Shown here: positions 35,343-44,110 of the stretch, one piece after another
How positions within the stretch are numbered: position 1 is the stretch's first letter
Layout: every line of letters starts with the position of its first letter
NCBI RefSeq assembly: GCF_018618755.1
Contig: NZ_JACSMR010000001.1
Span: 124,001-188,000 of the forward strand
Source of the DNA: Exiguobacterium sp. s193
GTDB taxonomy: Bacteria > Bacillota > Bacilli > Exiguobacteriales > Exiguobacteriaceae
Direction of reading: 5' to 3'
Length of the DNA stretch: 64,000 nt
Position numbers and translations under genes: made by a program
Notes under the pieces: generated by a model
Seen by the model: only the letters and a program-made list of their open reading frames with translations
Told to the model about the DNA's origin: nothing
Database searches by the model: none

Positions 35343-36881
35343 TCATTTTTTTACCGAACGCAGCAAGTACTCTGGTCCATAAACCGGTACGGTCAGGCCG
35401 GATATCCCGTCTTTTAGCAACATATTTTCTGTCGTTTGATAAAGTGGAATAATTACAGTTTCCTCTTCAATCAATTGTTGCTCCGCTGTCCGGTATCCTG
35501 TTGTTTTTTCCTGTATTGTTTTTGCTTTTCGGGTCATTTTAATCAACTTATCGTATTTTTCCGAATCAAAGTTGACGGTATTCAATGGATTATCTGACAC
35601 AAATTGATTGAGATAAGCAAGTGGTCCTGGATAATCCGGCATCCAGCCCGTAAGCGTCATCGAATAATCACCGGATTGTTGCAAACGTACTTTATCTTCA
35701 ATCGGTACATTTTTATTAATGATGTCAATACCAGGTAATTTTTTTTCAAGAATTTGTTCGATGTTCTTTCCGAGTGCAACTGCTTTTTTATCATCAAAAT
35801 TCAACAACTCAATCTTGATTTTTTTATCGGATGCTGTACGCCATTTTTTGACCGGCTCATTTTGACGTGGTGAGAGCCACTCATCATCTGTCACGACAAA
35901 CCGATTCGTCGGTTTTCCAGAGAGTCCAACCGGCAAGTCATTGATTTCCTGCATCGAAAGACTTGAAGCAATCACTTGCCGTGCTTTACGATTCTTAAAC
36001 GTTTGATCCGTCATATTAAAAGCGAGATAAAAGACGCCACTGCGTTTTTTACGGTACGTCGGTTCATCGCCTGCTACTAATTTTTCATCAAAACCTTCGA
36101 CTAACGGTAACATGTCGACCTGTTTTGTTCGGTAGGCATCGATTTGCTCCTGTGTGTTTTTTACGATGATGCTGTTGACCGTATCGAGCTGGACGACGTT
36201 CGCTTGATGATAATGACCGTTTTTTTCGAGTTGGTACGCATTCTTTTGCATGCTTTTGATTTTAAACGGGCCATTTCCATTCAAATCCGTCCATTCGTCC
36301 ACTTTCGGTTGCGGGTAAAAGACAGACATCGCAAGTAGTTTCGGTAAATCCGACACAGGTTGATTTAATTCAATGACGAGGGTCGACTTCCCTGTCGCTT
36401 TTACACCTAAGTGGTTCGGTGCAAGTTCACCATCGTTGACTCGCCGTCCATTTTTAAAGACTTCAAACAAAAAGCCATACGGAGAATTGGTTTGATTCGA
36501 CGCGACACGCCGGAAACTATCGACAAAATCCTGTGCTTCGACGTGTTGTCCATTTGCAAACTTCGATTTTTTCAATTCAATTGTATACGTCAAGCGATCA
36601 TCTGAAACAAAAATCGCACGGGCCAGCCCTTTTCTGACTGTTGGTCCCCCCGTAAAGACGAATAATCCTTCATATAATTGCGCAAGCAAGGTTTGCGACC
36701 GATTATCCGTTGCTAAGGCGATATCCGGTATTTGAGGCATCGATGACTCAATCAGCGTCATCTTTTGTGGTCGTTCAGGTTCAGTCGCTTGATCGGTCTT
36801 TTGCCGAAAGAGTCCGAACCCACTAAGACTTACAGCTACTACGATGAATACTACGAGAATACGTTTTAATGATTTAGACAT
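35343..36881 (-). CDS. OppA-like binding protein without lipobox
   Basis: 512 residues of the SBP family 5 fold (EGLFVFTGGPTVRKGLARA, DLNGNGPFKIKSMQKNAYQLEKNGHY, LTGWMPDYPGPLAYLNQF). The N-terminus MSKSLKRILVVFIVVAVSLSG is hydrophobic, but no cysteine follows; I see no Cys in the whole protein. It is therefore not a lipoprotein and may stay anchored by its N-terminal helix or be secreted. GAAAGGG precedes the ATG. Divergent in sequence from the two lipoprotein paralogs and in a transcript of its own. Confidence 0.85.
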   Translation of the reverse strand: MSKSLKRILVVFIVVAVSLSGFGLFRQKTDQATEPERPQKMTLIESSMPQIPDIALATDNRSQTLLAQLYEGLFVFTGGPTVRKGLARAIFVSDDRLTYTIELKKSKFANGQHVEAQDFVDSFRRVASNQTNSPYGFLFEVFKNGRRVNDGELAPNHLGVKATGKSTLVIELNQPVSDLPKLLAMSVFYPQPKVDEWTDLNGNGPFKIKSMQKNAYQLEKNGHYHQANVVQLDTVNSIIVKNTQEQIDAYRTKQVDMLPLVEGFDEKLVAGDEPTYRKKRSGVFYLAFNMTDQTFKNRKARQVIASSLSMQEINDLPVGLSGKPTNRFVVTDDEWLSPRQNEPVKKWRTASDKKIKIELLNFDDKKAVALGKNIEQILEKKLPGIDIINKNVPIEDKVRLQQSGDYSMTLTGWMPDYPGPLAYLNQFVSDNPLNTVNFDSEKYDKLIKMTRKAKTIQEKTTGYRTAEQQLIEEETVIIPLYQTTENMLLKDGISGLTVPVYGPEYLLRSVKK

Positions 36882-36932
36882 GTTTTTCCCTTTCTTACTT
36901 CAGAGTGACCCTATTATTCAAACAGAATTCGT

Positions 36933-36975
36933 CAAAAAAAGCGACCGTCCTGTCTTATCGACAGTAGGTCGCCTG
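36933..36975 (-). terminator. Terminator of fabH-fabF
   Basis: Minus-strand stem GCGACC-CTGTC / GACAG-GGTCGC followed by seven T, directly after the fabF stop. Confidence 0.88.
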
Positions 36976-36978
36976 ACT

Positions 36979-38217
36979 TTACGCTTGATATCGTTTAAAG
37001 ACGAGTGACGCATTGTGCCCGCCAAAACCGAGCGAGTTACTTACTGCATACTCGACGTCCCACGACCGGCTACCTTCACGGACGTAGTCTAAATCACAGC
37101 CTTCACTCGGCTGTTCGAGATGAATCGTCGGGTGGACGGTTTGCTCTTGTAGCGACTTGATTGTCGCAATCGCTTCAACGCCGCCTGCTCCACCGAGTAA
37201 GTGACCAATCATTGACTTCGTCGAATTGATGGCAAGTTTCTCTGCATGTTCTTTAAAGACAGAATGAATCGCTTTTGTCTCAAGAACATCGTTCATCGGC
37301 GTACTTGTCCCATGGGCGTTGATGTATTGAACGTCGGTCGGCTCAATGTTCGCATCTTGAATCGCCATCGCCATTGCCCGTGCTCCTCCGTCACCATCTG
37401 GGTCCGGTGCCGTGATATGGTACGCATCTGCTGTCAGACCGTACCCACTGACTTCTGCATAAATCTTCGCGCCGCGTGCGATGGCGTGCTCATATTCTTC
37501 AAGAACGAGAATACCTGCTCCTTCGCCCATGACAAAACCGTCGCGCCCTTCGTCAAATGGTCGGCTCGCCGTGTTCGGATCTTGGTTCGTCGACATCGCT
37601 TTATTCGCACAAAAACCAGCGAAGGCTAAGTTCGTGATTGGTGCTTCTGCTCCACCGGCAATCATTACATCAGCATCACCACGTTCGATTACGCGTAACG
37701 CTTCTCCGATGGCGTTCGTCCCGGAAGCACAAGCAGTGACGGAACAGTTATTCGGTCCTTTTGCTCCCGTATAAATTGAAACTTGACCACTCGCCATGTT
37801 CGGAATCATCATCGGAATGAAGAACGGACTGACACGACGGTGACCGCGTTCGAAGTAAATCTTCGCTTGTTTTTCGATCGTCTCGACGCCGCCAATCCCT
37901 GAACCGATCCAGACTCCTGTCCGTTCTGCATTTGATTTGACATCAAGTCCCGCATCCTTCACAGCTTCCATGCTCGCAACAAGTGAATAATGAACAAACC
38001 GGTCCATTTTACGTGCTTCTTTTGCTTCGATGAATTCCGTAATATCAAACCCTTGTAGCTCTCCCGTTACTTTCGTCGGGTACTCATCAATATCAAGCCG
38101 CTCCATCGGACGAATTCCATTCTCGCCAGCTTTCAACGCCTTCCAAAACGTGTCAACATCGTTTCCGATTGGCGTCAATGCGCCCATTCCTGTCACTACA
38201 ACTCGTTTTCTCATCAT
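36979..38217 (-). CDS. fabF: 3-oxoacyl-ACP synthase II
   Basis: Condensing enzyme that elongates acyl-ACP with malonyl-ACP. 412 residues; active-site Cys in [13 protein letters not shown], His residues in [12 protein letters not shown] and [11 protein letters not shown], and the C-terminal [12 protein letters not shown]. Starts one base after the fabH stop, so it is translated from the same FapR-controlled mRNA. Confidence 0.97.
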   Translation of the reverse strand: MMRKRVVVTGMGALTPIGNDVDTFWKALKAGENGIRPMERLDIDEYPTKVTGELQGFDITEFIEAKEARKMDRFVHYSLVASMEAVKDAGLDVKSNAERTGVWIGSGIGGVETIEKQAKIYFERGHRRVSPFFIPMMIPNMASGQVSIYTGAKGPNNCSVTACASGTNAIGEALRVIERGDADVMIAGGAEAPITNLAFAGFCANKAMSTNQDPNTASRPFDEGRDGFVMGEGAGILVLEEYEHAIARGAKIYAEVSGYGLTADAYHITAPDPDGDGGARAMAMAIQDANIEPTDVQYINAHGTSTPMNDVLETKAIHSVFKEHAEKLAINSTKSMIGHLLGGAGGVEAIATIKSLQEQTVHPTIHLEQPSEGCDLDYVREGSRSWDVEYAVSNSLGFGGHNASLVFKRYQA

Positions 38218-38218
38218 A

Positions 38219-39163
38219 TCAGTTGTTCTCCTTTTTCGTCCAAGTAATGTATGAAGCTCCCCATGTCAATCCGGCACCAAATCCGGCAAGAACGAGTGTC
38301 GTTCCGGGTTGTAATCTTCCTTGACGCCGTGCTTCTTCTAGTGCCAGTGGAATCGATGCAGCTGACGTGTTCGCATGTTCGTCGATTGTTACGATGACTT
38401 TATTTTCATCAATCCCTAAGCGCTCGCGTGCAGCATCGATAATACGTAAGTTCGCTTGGTGTGGAATTAACAAATCCAATGACTCAAGTGATCCATTCGC
38501 TTTCTTGATCACCTTATCAACGATGTCCGGTAATTTCCGAACGGCGAATTTAAAGACTTCGCGTCCATTCATTTCAATCGGTCCATCTAATTCTTTAAAT
38601 AACAGATGTGCTCCCCGACCATCTGTTCCAAGTTCAAAAGCATTCAAACCTTGCTGTTCTGTCGGTCCGAGTACGACTGCACCCGCCCCGTCACCAAATA
38701 AAATCGCAGTCGACCGGTCTGACCAGTCAACGATGCTTGACATCTTTTCAGCACCGATGACGAGTGCATATTTTGAATTGGTCGCAGCCATCATACTGGA
38801 TGCGGTTTGAAGAGCAAAGATAAACCCACTGCATGCCGCACTGACGTCAAACGCCGTCGCCCCTAATGCGCCGAGTCGTTCTTGAACGATACAAGCTGTC
38901 GAGGGAAATGCCCGTCCGGTCGCTGTACCGACGACAATTAAACCGATATCGTCTGCCGTTACATTCGCATCCAGAAGTGCTTGTTTTGCCGCTTCCATCG
39001 CAAGGTCCGTCACATCGACTTCGTCTGCCGCAACCCGTCTCGCACCGATTCCTGTCCGTGTCCGGATCCATTCATCACTTGTATCAAGCGTTTTCGCTAA
39101 ATCATCATTTGTAATTCGACGTTCTGGCAAAGATGTCCCTAGTCCTACGATTCCGATATTCAT
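38219..39163 (-). CDS. fabH: 3-oxoacyl-ACP synthase III
   Basis: Starts fatty acid synthesis by condensing an acyl-CoA, often branched in Bacillales, with malonyl-ACP. 314 residues, with catalytic Cys in [10 protein letters not shown], His in PHQANLRI and Asn in [10 protein letters not shown]. First gene of fabH-fabF, with its own promoter and FapR operator. Its upstream region adjoins the terminator-associated repeat element. Confidence 0.97.
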   Translation of the reverse strand: MNIGIVGLGTSLPERRITNDDLAKTLDTSDEWIRTRTGIGARRVAADEVDVTDLAMEAAKQALLDANVTADDIGLIVVGTATGRAFPSTACIVQERLGALGATAFDVSAACSGFIFALQTASSMMAATNSKYALVIGAEKMSSIVDWSDRSTAILFGDGAGAVVLGPTEQQGLNAFELGTDGRGAHLLFKELDGPIEMNGREVFKFAVRKLPDIVDKVIKKANGSLESLDLLIPHQANLRIIDAARERLGIDENKVIVTIDEHANTSAASIPLALEEARRQGRLQPGTTLVLAGFGAGLTWGASYITWTKKENN

Positions 39164-39181
39164 ATGGTTGCTCCTTTAGTA

Positions 39182-39198
39182 TTAGTATCTGGTACTAA
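39182..39198 (-). promoter_or_regulatory. FapR operator of fabH-fabF
   Basis: TTAGTATCTGGTACTAA, matching the FapR inverted repeat. It overlaps the -10 element of a strong minus-strand promoter. Confidence 0.9.
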
Positions 39199-39225
39199 TA
39201 TAAAGCGTTAAGTTCTTTTTGTCAA
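39197..39225 (-). promoter_or_regulatory. Promoter of fabH-fabF
   Basis: Minus strand: TTGACA (39220-39225), a 17-base spacer, TATATT (39197-39202). A near-consensus sigma-A promoter whose -10 lies in the FapR site. The -35 region abuts the T-rich tail of the distal mtnN terminator copy. Confidence 0.82.
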
Positions 39226-39260
39226 AGAAAAAAGAAGAGCCCCTACGAATAGGGACTCTC
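39226..39260 (-). terminator. Distal copy of the mtnN terminator hairpin, with T-run
   Basis: A hairpin (39236-39260; GAG-CCCTA / TAGGG-CTC) followed on the minus strand by CTTCTTTTTT. It is a 25-base near-identical copy (one loop mismatch) of the hairpin at 39594-39618. Only this copy keeps the T-run. Confidence 0.85.
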
Positions 39261-39456
39261 AGACTGTGAACAACGTGCTATCGGGAGATCAAACGTCTTT
39301 TTCCGTTGCTTTCTTCAGGCAAGGCGCGTTAAAAACGCACTTTTCCCGTAGGAGTCAACGAAATGTGACGCTTTTTAGGGAATGCCGTGAAGAAAAGCCG
39401 GGCATGCAGACGGTTTAGAGCGCAATTCGTCTCGAATCGCTTTTAAAGCGAAAAGT

Positions 39457-39501
39457 AATCGGTCACGCCCCTGCAGCTTTGCTGTAGCGGCGCGACCGAT
39501 T
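39457..39501. repeat. Strong internal hairpin of element copy A
   Basis: AATCGGTC-CGCC-CTGCAGC pairs with GCTGTAG-GGCG-GACCGATT around a TTT loop (one G-U pair, single mismatches). It is absent from copy B, which carries a different hairpin at another site, so hairpins seem to be exchangeable modules. Confidence 0.75.
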
Positions 39502-39593
39502 GCCGCTTTGAAGACGAGGCGAGACAGGAAGCGCGAACGGATTGCTTCTCGATATCGCATGTTCACGCTGCGTAAGAGTTTGTCTACATGTTG

Positions 39594-39618
39594 AGAGCCC
39601 CTAAGAATAGGGACTCTC
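39594..39618 (-). terminator. Proximal copy of the mtnN terminator hairpin, no T-run
   Basis: Hairpin GAGAG-CCCTA / TAGGG-CTCTC eleven bases past the mtnN stop. On the minus strand it is followed by the element end (CAACATGTAGAC), not by T residues, so termination here should be weak. Confidence 0.75.
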
Positions 39619-39629
39619 TTGTCTCACTC

Positions 39630-40337
39630 TTACGCTTCCGAATCTGCAAGTGTCCGAACGACTTCCATGACCATCTTCGCAGAGTTGATTGATGCGATTT
39701 CTAAAAACTCGTCAAATGAGAGGGAAGCTTCTTCATCCGCACTGTCTGAAATCGAACGCGTCACGACGAACGGCACATCGAACTGGTGGCAGACTTGAGC
39801 AATCGGTGCTGCCTCCATCTCGACTGCTGCGACATCCGGGAAGTTCTGTTTAATGACTGTCGAACGTTCCGTGTCATGAATGAAGGAATCTCCTGTCACG
39901 ATTAAACCATGGACGACGTTGATTGCTTCCATCCGCTCGATGACGGTTTCCGCTGTCGCAACGAGTTTTGCATCAGCAATGTAAGCAGCCGGCATACCCG
40001 GTACTTGTCCATATTCATATCCGAATGCTGTCACGTCGACATCATGATGTCGGACTTCCGTTGAGACAACGACGTCCCCGACCGTAAGTCCTGCTTTAAA
40101 CCCACCCGCAGAACCCGTATTGATGACAGCAGTCGGTTTGAAATGATCGAGTAATAACGTCGTACCGATTGCCGCATTGACTTTCCCAATGCCGGATTTC
40201 AAGATGACGACCGGAACGCTGTTCAATAACCCTTCATAGAAATGATAGTTAGCGATTACCGTATCCTTGCGTTCAGACAGTTCATTCCGAAGTAAGTTGA
40301 CTTCTTCTTCCATTGCCCCGATGATTGCGATTGGCAT
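39630..40337 (-). CDS. mtnN: 5'-methylthioadenosine/S-adenosylhomocysteine nucleosidase
   Basis: Cleaves adenine from MTA and SAH in methyl recycling and autoinducer-2 precursor formation. 235 residues with the family GAMEEEV N-terminus, [10 protein letters not shown], and [11 protein letters not shown] containing the catalytic region, plus [14 protein letters not shown] at 40337 has GGAGG 7 bases upstream; the ATG six bases earlier is too close. Follows greA as in B. subtilis. Confidence 0.96.
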   Translation of the reverse strand: MPIAIIGAMEEEVNLLRNELSERKDTVIANYHFYEGLLNSVPVVILKSGIGKVNAAIGTTLLLDHFKPTAVINTGSAGGFKAGLTVGDVVVSTEVRHHDVDVTAFGYEYGQVPGMPAAYIADAKLVATAETVIERMEAINVVHGLIVTGDSFIHDTERSTVIKQNFPDVAAVEMEAAPIAQVCHQFDVPFVVTRSISDSADEEASLSFDEFLEIASINSAKMVMEVVRTLADSEA

Positions 40338-40352
40338 GCTCATTCCTCCATC

Positions 40353-40381
40353 AAACAGAAAGCCGGATTGCTCCGGCTTCG
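40353..40381 (-). terminator. Hairpin between greA and mtnN
   Basis: Stem AAGCCGGA / TCCGGCTT with GCAA loop, followed on the minus strand by TCTGTTTG. The weak T-run suggests partial termination with read-through to mtnN. Confidence 0.6.
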
Positions 40382-40391
40382 CAGTTTCTAT

Positions 40392-40865
40392 TTATTTAAT
40401 CGATGTAATTTTAACGGCAAAGTCTCCACCTGGAGCTTGAACCGATACTTTTTCACCCACACCATGACCGAGCAGGCTTTGCGCGATTGGTGATTCGTTT
40501 GAAATCTTACCTGTGAACGGATCGGCTTCAGCACTTCCGACAATCGTATACGTTTCTTCTTCATCATCTTCAAGGATTAAGAAAGTGACTGTCGTTCCGA
40601 TACTGACGACCGAAATATCCTTTTCTTCTTCAGAAATGATGGCGACGTTACGTAACATTTCTTCGAGTTGTGCAATCCGTCCTTCGACCATCGCTTGTTC
40701 TTCCTTCGCAGAGTCATACTCCGCGTTTTCTGACAAGTCACCGAAAGATCGAGCAATCTTGATATTTTCAACTACTTCCTTGCGGCGGACTGACTTCAAT
40801 TCATTTAATTCATTTTCAATGTTCGCTTTACCTTCAAGCGTCATATAATACTGTTTTTCTGCCAT
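40392..40865 (-). CDS. greA: Transcription elongation factor GreA
   Basis: Rescues backtracked RNA polymerase by stimulating transcript cleavage. 157 residues: N-terminal coiled coil ([21 protein letters not shown], then [18 protein letters not shown] with the tip acids) and a C-terminal FKBP-like domain. ATG at 40865 follows AAAGGAG; the GTG at 40874 overlaps that site. Confidence 0.97.
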   Translation of the reverse strand: MAEKQYYMTLEGKANIENELNELKSVRRKEVVENIKIARSFGDLSENAEYDSAKEEQAMVEGRIAQLEEMLRNVAIISEEEKDISVVSIGTTVTFLILEDDEEETYTIVGSAEADPFTGKISNESPIAQSLLGHGVGEKVSVQAPGGDFAVKITSIK

Positions 40866-40921
40866 TTTTGTCACGCTCCTTTTTATTCCACTAGTATAGT
40901 ATACTCACATCTTTTTTGGAA

Positions 40922-41569
40922 TCAATATCCTCTTTCGTCGAGTGCGGACCGGTAATCGAGAATCGCACGAATCTTCGTCACGAGTAAATCAATCGCGACA
41001 TGGTTCTCTCCACCTTCAGGGACGATGATATCCGCATAACGTTTCGTCGGTTCACAAAACTGAAGGTGCATCGGTCGGACGACATTCGTATATTGCTCGA
41101 CGACAGAGTCGATCGAGCGACCGCGTTCATTCATGTCACGTTGCATCCGTCGTAAAATCCGAACGTCTGCGTCCGTATCGACGAACACTTTAATATCCAT
41201 CAGTTCCCGTAATCGGTCATCTTCAAGCGCCAAGATGCCTTCGACGATGATGACGTCACGCGGCTCGAGCTTAATCGTCTCTGCTGCCCGTGTGTGTGCG
41301 ACATAGTCATAGACAGGTTTTTCGACCGCGATGTTCTCACGTAATGCTTTAATATGCTCAATCAATAAATCGTTATCGAATGCAAACGGGTGGTCATAAT
41401 TCGTTTGATATCGTTCTTCCATTGAAAGTGTACTTTGATCTTTATAGTAGGCATCTTGTTCAATCATGACGATTGATTCACTCGGGAATGCCTCGACAAG
41501 CGAACGTGCGACTGTCGTCTTTCCAGATCCCGTACCTCCAGCAACGCCAATTACAACCGGTTTTTGCAT
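40922..41569 (-). CDS. udk: Uridine kinase
   Basis: Pyrimidine salvage: phosphorylates uridine and cytidine. 215 residues with Walker [10 protein letters not shown] at residues 11-19 and the substrate region [28 protein letters not shown]. Follows trmR by 16 bases in an mltG-trmR-udk-greA order. Confidence 0.96.
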   Translation of the reverse strand: MQKPVVIGVAGGTGSGKTTVARSLVEAFPSESIVMIEQDAYYKDQSTLSMEERYQTNYDHPFAFDNDLLIEHIKALRENIAVEKPVYDYVAHTRAAETIKLEPRDVIIVEGILALEDDRLRELMDIKVFVDTDADVRILRRMQRDMNERGRSIDSVVEQYTNVVRPMHLQFCEPTKRYADIIVPEGGENHVAIDLLVTKIRAILDYRSALDERGY

Positions 41570-41585
41570 TGAATTTGTTCCTCCA

Positions 41586-42227
41586 TCATTCCGACTTTAT
41601 TTTCCGACTGACGGAAACACCGTCTCCGAGTGGAAAAATCGTCGTATCATATTGTTCGTGTTCCATCATCCAAACTGTGAATTCTTTGACCAGACGGACG
41701 AGGCGTCTTCTTCTGCGATCGAATGTTTTCGGATCCGTTTCGAGCACATCACCATGTAAAAACAGATTATCCGTGTATAAAATACCGCCTATTGGCACGA
41801 GTCGCCCATAACCGTTAAAGAACTTTTTATACTGCCCTTTCGCCGCATCGATGAAAACAGCATCGAACTCTTGGTCAAGGGTTTCGGCTAATTCTACTGC
41901 ATCCGCAAAAACGATGTCAATCCGGTCCGCAACATCTGACCGGGCGATGAATGCTTTTGCTTCTTCATATCGTTTCGCATTTCGCTCAACCGTCGTGATG
42001 CGGGCATTCGGTAAGACCCGCGCCATCCGAATGGCACTGTATCCGATTGCCGTCCCGAGCTCAAGAATCCGTTTCGGTTGCTGAAGTGTCAGTAACGACA
42101 ATAACACTTCTGATCCTGTCAGTTCAATGATCGGGATGTGGTGTTCCACCGCGTATGCTTCCATTTCTGTCAGCAAAGCATCACGTGGCTTAATCATCGC
42201 TTCGACATACGTTGTAAACTCATTCAT
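41586..42227 (-). CDS. trmR: tRNA 5-hydroxyuridine methyltransferase TrmR (YrrM-like)
   Basis: SAM-dependent O-methyltransferase of 213 residues. Motif I is [30 protein letters not shown] is the metal/SAM-binding acidic segment. In B. subtilis YrrM methylates 5-hydroxyuridine-34 of tRNA to methoxyuridine. ATG at 42227 follows AAGGAGC; a longer frame exists upstream. In B. subtilis two peptidase-like genes that make the hydroxyuridine (yrrN, yrrO) sit between this gene and udk; here they are absent. Confidence 0.85.
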   Translation of the reverse strand: MNEFTTYVEAMIKPRDALLTEMEAYAVEHHIPIIELTGSEVLLSLLTLQQPKRILELGTAIGYSAIRMARVLPNARITTVERNAKRYEEAKAFIARSDVADRIDIVFADAVELAETLDQEFDAVFIDAAKGQYKKFFNGYGRLVPIGGILYTDNLFLHGDVLETDPKTFDRRRRRLVRLVKEFTVWMMEHEQYDTTIFPLGDGVSVSRKIKSE

Positions 42228-42298
42228 TCGGACTGCTCCTTCTCCGCATAAACAGGTTGACCTAGGACAAAAAAACTTGTCCCAAATCAACCCGACGC

Positions 42299-43447
42299 TC
42301 ATTGCTCTTTACTTGCTTCGTATTCGACCCATTCCGGTTTATACTTCACGACATTACGTTGGTGCTCTTCATACGTTTCTTCATAAAGTATTTGACCTTT
42401 TGGATTTTTATCACTCGGTGGTCGAGCGAAGAAATACACATATTTTGTTTTATTCGGATTCAGGACGGCAAGGACGGAGTCTTTGCTGACAGTCGAGATC
42501 GGACCGATTGGAATTCCCTCATATTTATACGTATTGTACTTTGAGTTATTCTCTAAATCCTTCAGTGTCGTCAAGGCTGTATTTTCACCTGTACCGTACC
42601 AGACGGTTGGATCTGACTGGAGTTTCATTCCATCGTCGAGGCGATTTTTGAAGACACCGGCGATTTCGCGGCGATCTTTTGCAGTGGCAGCTTCTCGTTC
42701 TACCATCGAACCGAGACTGAGTACTTCATGGAATGTCATCCCCGACTTTTTAATCGCATCTGCATTCGCATCATAGACCTTCTCCATCTCGTCAAGCATC
42801 GTTTCGGCAATTTGATTTATGCTTTTTCCTTTATCAAATTCATACGTCGCCGGGAACAAGTAACCTTCGAGGGAATAGAGTACACCCTTTTGTTTAACTT
42901 CATCCGTCAACATCGGATATTTCTCAATCAAACCGTTGATGTACGTTTGATCCGTCAATGCTTTACGAACGGTATCCTGCTTGAAGCCCGTTGCTTTCGC
43001 AATCAAAACAATCTGTCGATCCATCGTGATCCCTTCAGGAATCGTCATTTTGACATCTGCTGCCTTCATGACTTTTCCGGTTTTCAACGTATCGATGATT
43101 TCGTCAGGTGTCATCGCTTGCGTCAGCGTGTACGTTCCCGCTTGGAATGACGATTCATTCTTATAACGAACGTAATAGCGGAAAATCGTTTCATTCGCAA
43201 TCAAGTCTTTATCCTTCAGGATATTTGAAATCGTACTTGTTCCAGCACCTAACGGGATTTCGACTTTAACGGATTTTGTTGCGTCTGCGTTGACGGGTTC
43301 TAATGAGTTTTTCAAAAAGATATAGATGACCGCTCCCGCTACTAAGAAAATCGTGAACAACACTGAAAGAATGATTAGCGTAATCCGGCGCGATGTCCGG
43401 CGGCGCTTGTTTTCGACTTCAGCATTGTGCTTCCATTCGTTCTCCAT
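42299..43447 (-). CDS. mltG: Endolytic murein transglycosylase MltG
   Basis: Membrane-anchored lytic transglycosylase that cuts nascent peptidoglycan. 382 residues: basic cytosolic N-tail, one membrane segment (about residues 22-47), a LysM-like part and the YceG catalytic domain with the Glu in SMVEREAATAKDRREIAGVFKNRL and the GPISTVSKDS motif. AAGGAGG precedes the ATG. Same position as yrrL in B. subtilis. Confidence 0.94.
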   Translation of the reverse strand: MENEWKHNAEVENKRRRTSRRITLIILSVLFTIFLVAGAVIYIFLKNSLEPVNADATKSVKVEIPLGAGTSTISNILKDKDLIANETIFRYYVRYKNESSFQAGTYTLTQAMTPDEIIDTLKTGKVMKAADVKMTIPEGITMDRQIVLIAKATGFKQDTVRKALTDQTYINGLIEKYPMLTDEVKQKGVLYSLEGYLFPATYEFDKGKSINQIAETMLDEMEKVYDANADAIKKSGMTFHEVLSLGSMVEREAATAKDRREIAGVFKNRLDDGMKLQSDPTVWYGTGENTALTTLKDLENNSKYNTYKYEGIPIGPISTVSKDSVLAVLNPNKTKYVYFFARPPSDKNPKGQILYEETYEEHQRNVVKYKPEWVEYEASKEQ

Positions 43448-43465
43448 CGGTTCCTCCTTTTTCTC

Positions 43466-43513
43466 TTAAAACAAGGTGATCTCGAAAGAGCAGTGCTCCT
43501 TCGACATCACCTT
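43466..43513 (-). terminator. Terminator between the yrzB-like genes and mltG
   Basis: Long minus-strand stem AAGGTGAT-TCGAA-GAGC / GCTC-TTCGA-ATCACCTT with a GTTTTAAG tail. Separates the ireB-ruvX-yrzB group from mltG, at least in part. Confidence 0.7.
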
Positions 43514-43527
43514 ATACACGAGTCGTT

Positions 43528-43824
43528 TTATTCAAGCTCGTCTTCTAATGTATTAAAGACTTCTTCGATTTCATCCCATGTTTCTGCATCGTCTTCTTCG
43601 ATTGGGACAAGGTTGAAGTCATTGTCTCCGTCGCCATACTCGTCTAGTTCGTAAACGAAGATGTCGACTTCTTCCGCGTTGTCATAGTCAGCACCGACTG
43701 GCTCGAGGAAGATATACGTTTTGTTCGAGCGTGGGCTCTCATAACGTAACCGCTCCATAAATTCGAAATCATTACCTTCACCATCTGGAATTACGTAACG
43801 TGTTGGTTCATTCTGTTGCATCAT
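43528..43824 (-). CDS. DUF1292 (YrzB-like) protein, second copy
   Basis: 98-residue acidic protein of the DUF1292 family: DGEGNDFEFMERLRYESPRSNKTYIFLEPVG, then ELDEYGDGDNDFNLVPIEEDDAETWDEIEEVF. It is a tandem paralog of the next gene upstream and overlaps its 3' end by 17 bases; the ribosome binding site (AAAGGAG) lies inside that gene. The family function is unknown; the genes usually sit between ruvX and mltG. Confidence 0.85.
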   Translation of the reverse strand: MMQQNEPTRYVIPDGEGNDFEFMERLRYESPRSNKTYIFLEPVGADYDNAEEVDIFVYELDEYGDGDNDFNLVPIEEDDAETWDEIEEVFNTLEDELE

Positions 43825-44095
43825 TCATCCGCTCCTTTAATGCAGTCTCGAGTTCATCCCAAGTCTGCTCATCATTTTCATCGATCAGGCTTAATTCAAA
43901 ATCATCGTCGCCTTCTCCATACTCATCAATCTCACAGATGATTAAATCATCTGCGCCATCTTCCGGATTTCCGATCATTTCGAGGAACAGGTAGGTTTTA
44001 CCTGTCCGCTCGCTGACATAACGGTACCATTCTTCGAAAAGATGTTCGCCACCGTCTTCATCCGGAAAGAGATACTGGCGTTTTTCTTCAGACAT
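43808..44095 (-). CDS. DUF1292 (YrzB-like) protein, first copy
   Basis: 95-residue acidic DUF1292 protein (DEDGGEHLFEEWYRYVSERTGKTYLFLEMIG; CEIDEYGEGDDDFELSLIDENDEQTWDELE). This copy has the usual place after ruvX. Its 3' end overlaps the second, related copy by 17 bases, so the two are translationally linked. Confidence 0.88.
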   Translation of the reverse strand: MSEEKRQYLFPDEDGGEHLFEEWYRYVSERTGKTYLFLEMIGNPEDGADDLIICEIDEYGEGDDDFELSLIDENDEQTWDELETALKERMNDATE

Positions 44096-44110
44096 GTCAT
44101 TTCCCCCTCG

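Larger units (their letters stand above)
39236..39618. mobile_element. Terminator-flanked non-coding repeat element, copy A
   Basis: Interior 39261-39593 (333 bases) between 25-base direct repeats that are the mtnN terminator hairpin. The interior has imperfect terminal inverted repeats around TGTRRACAA and is clearly related to copy B at 59.0-59.3 kb in reverse orientation. Shared blocks are the left end (CGTGCTATCxGGAGATCAA), the central GCGTTAAAAACGCAC to GTCAACGAAA, CGCTTTTTAG, GACGGTTTAGAGC and the right end CGCATGTTYACGCT. Copy A alone carries a strong GC-rich hairpin at 39457-39501. There is no credible reading frame. Confidence 0.8.

Noticed and set aside
39375-39566. 63-codon minus-strand frame inside element copy A
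   Set aside because: Covers the internal hairpins, has no counterpart in copy B and no ribosome binding site.
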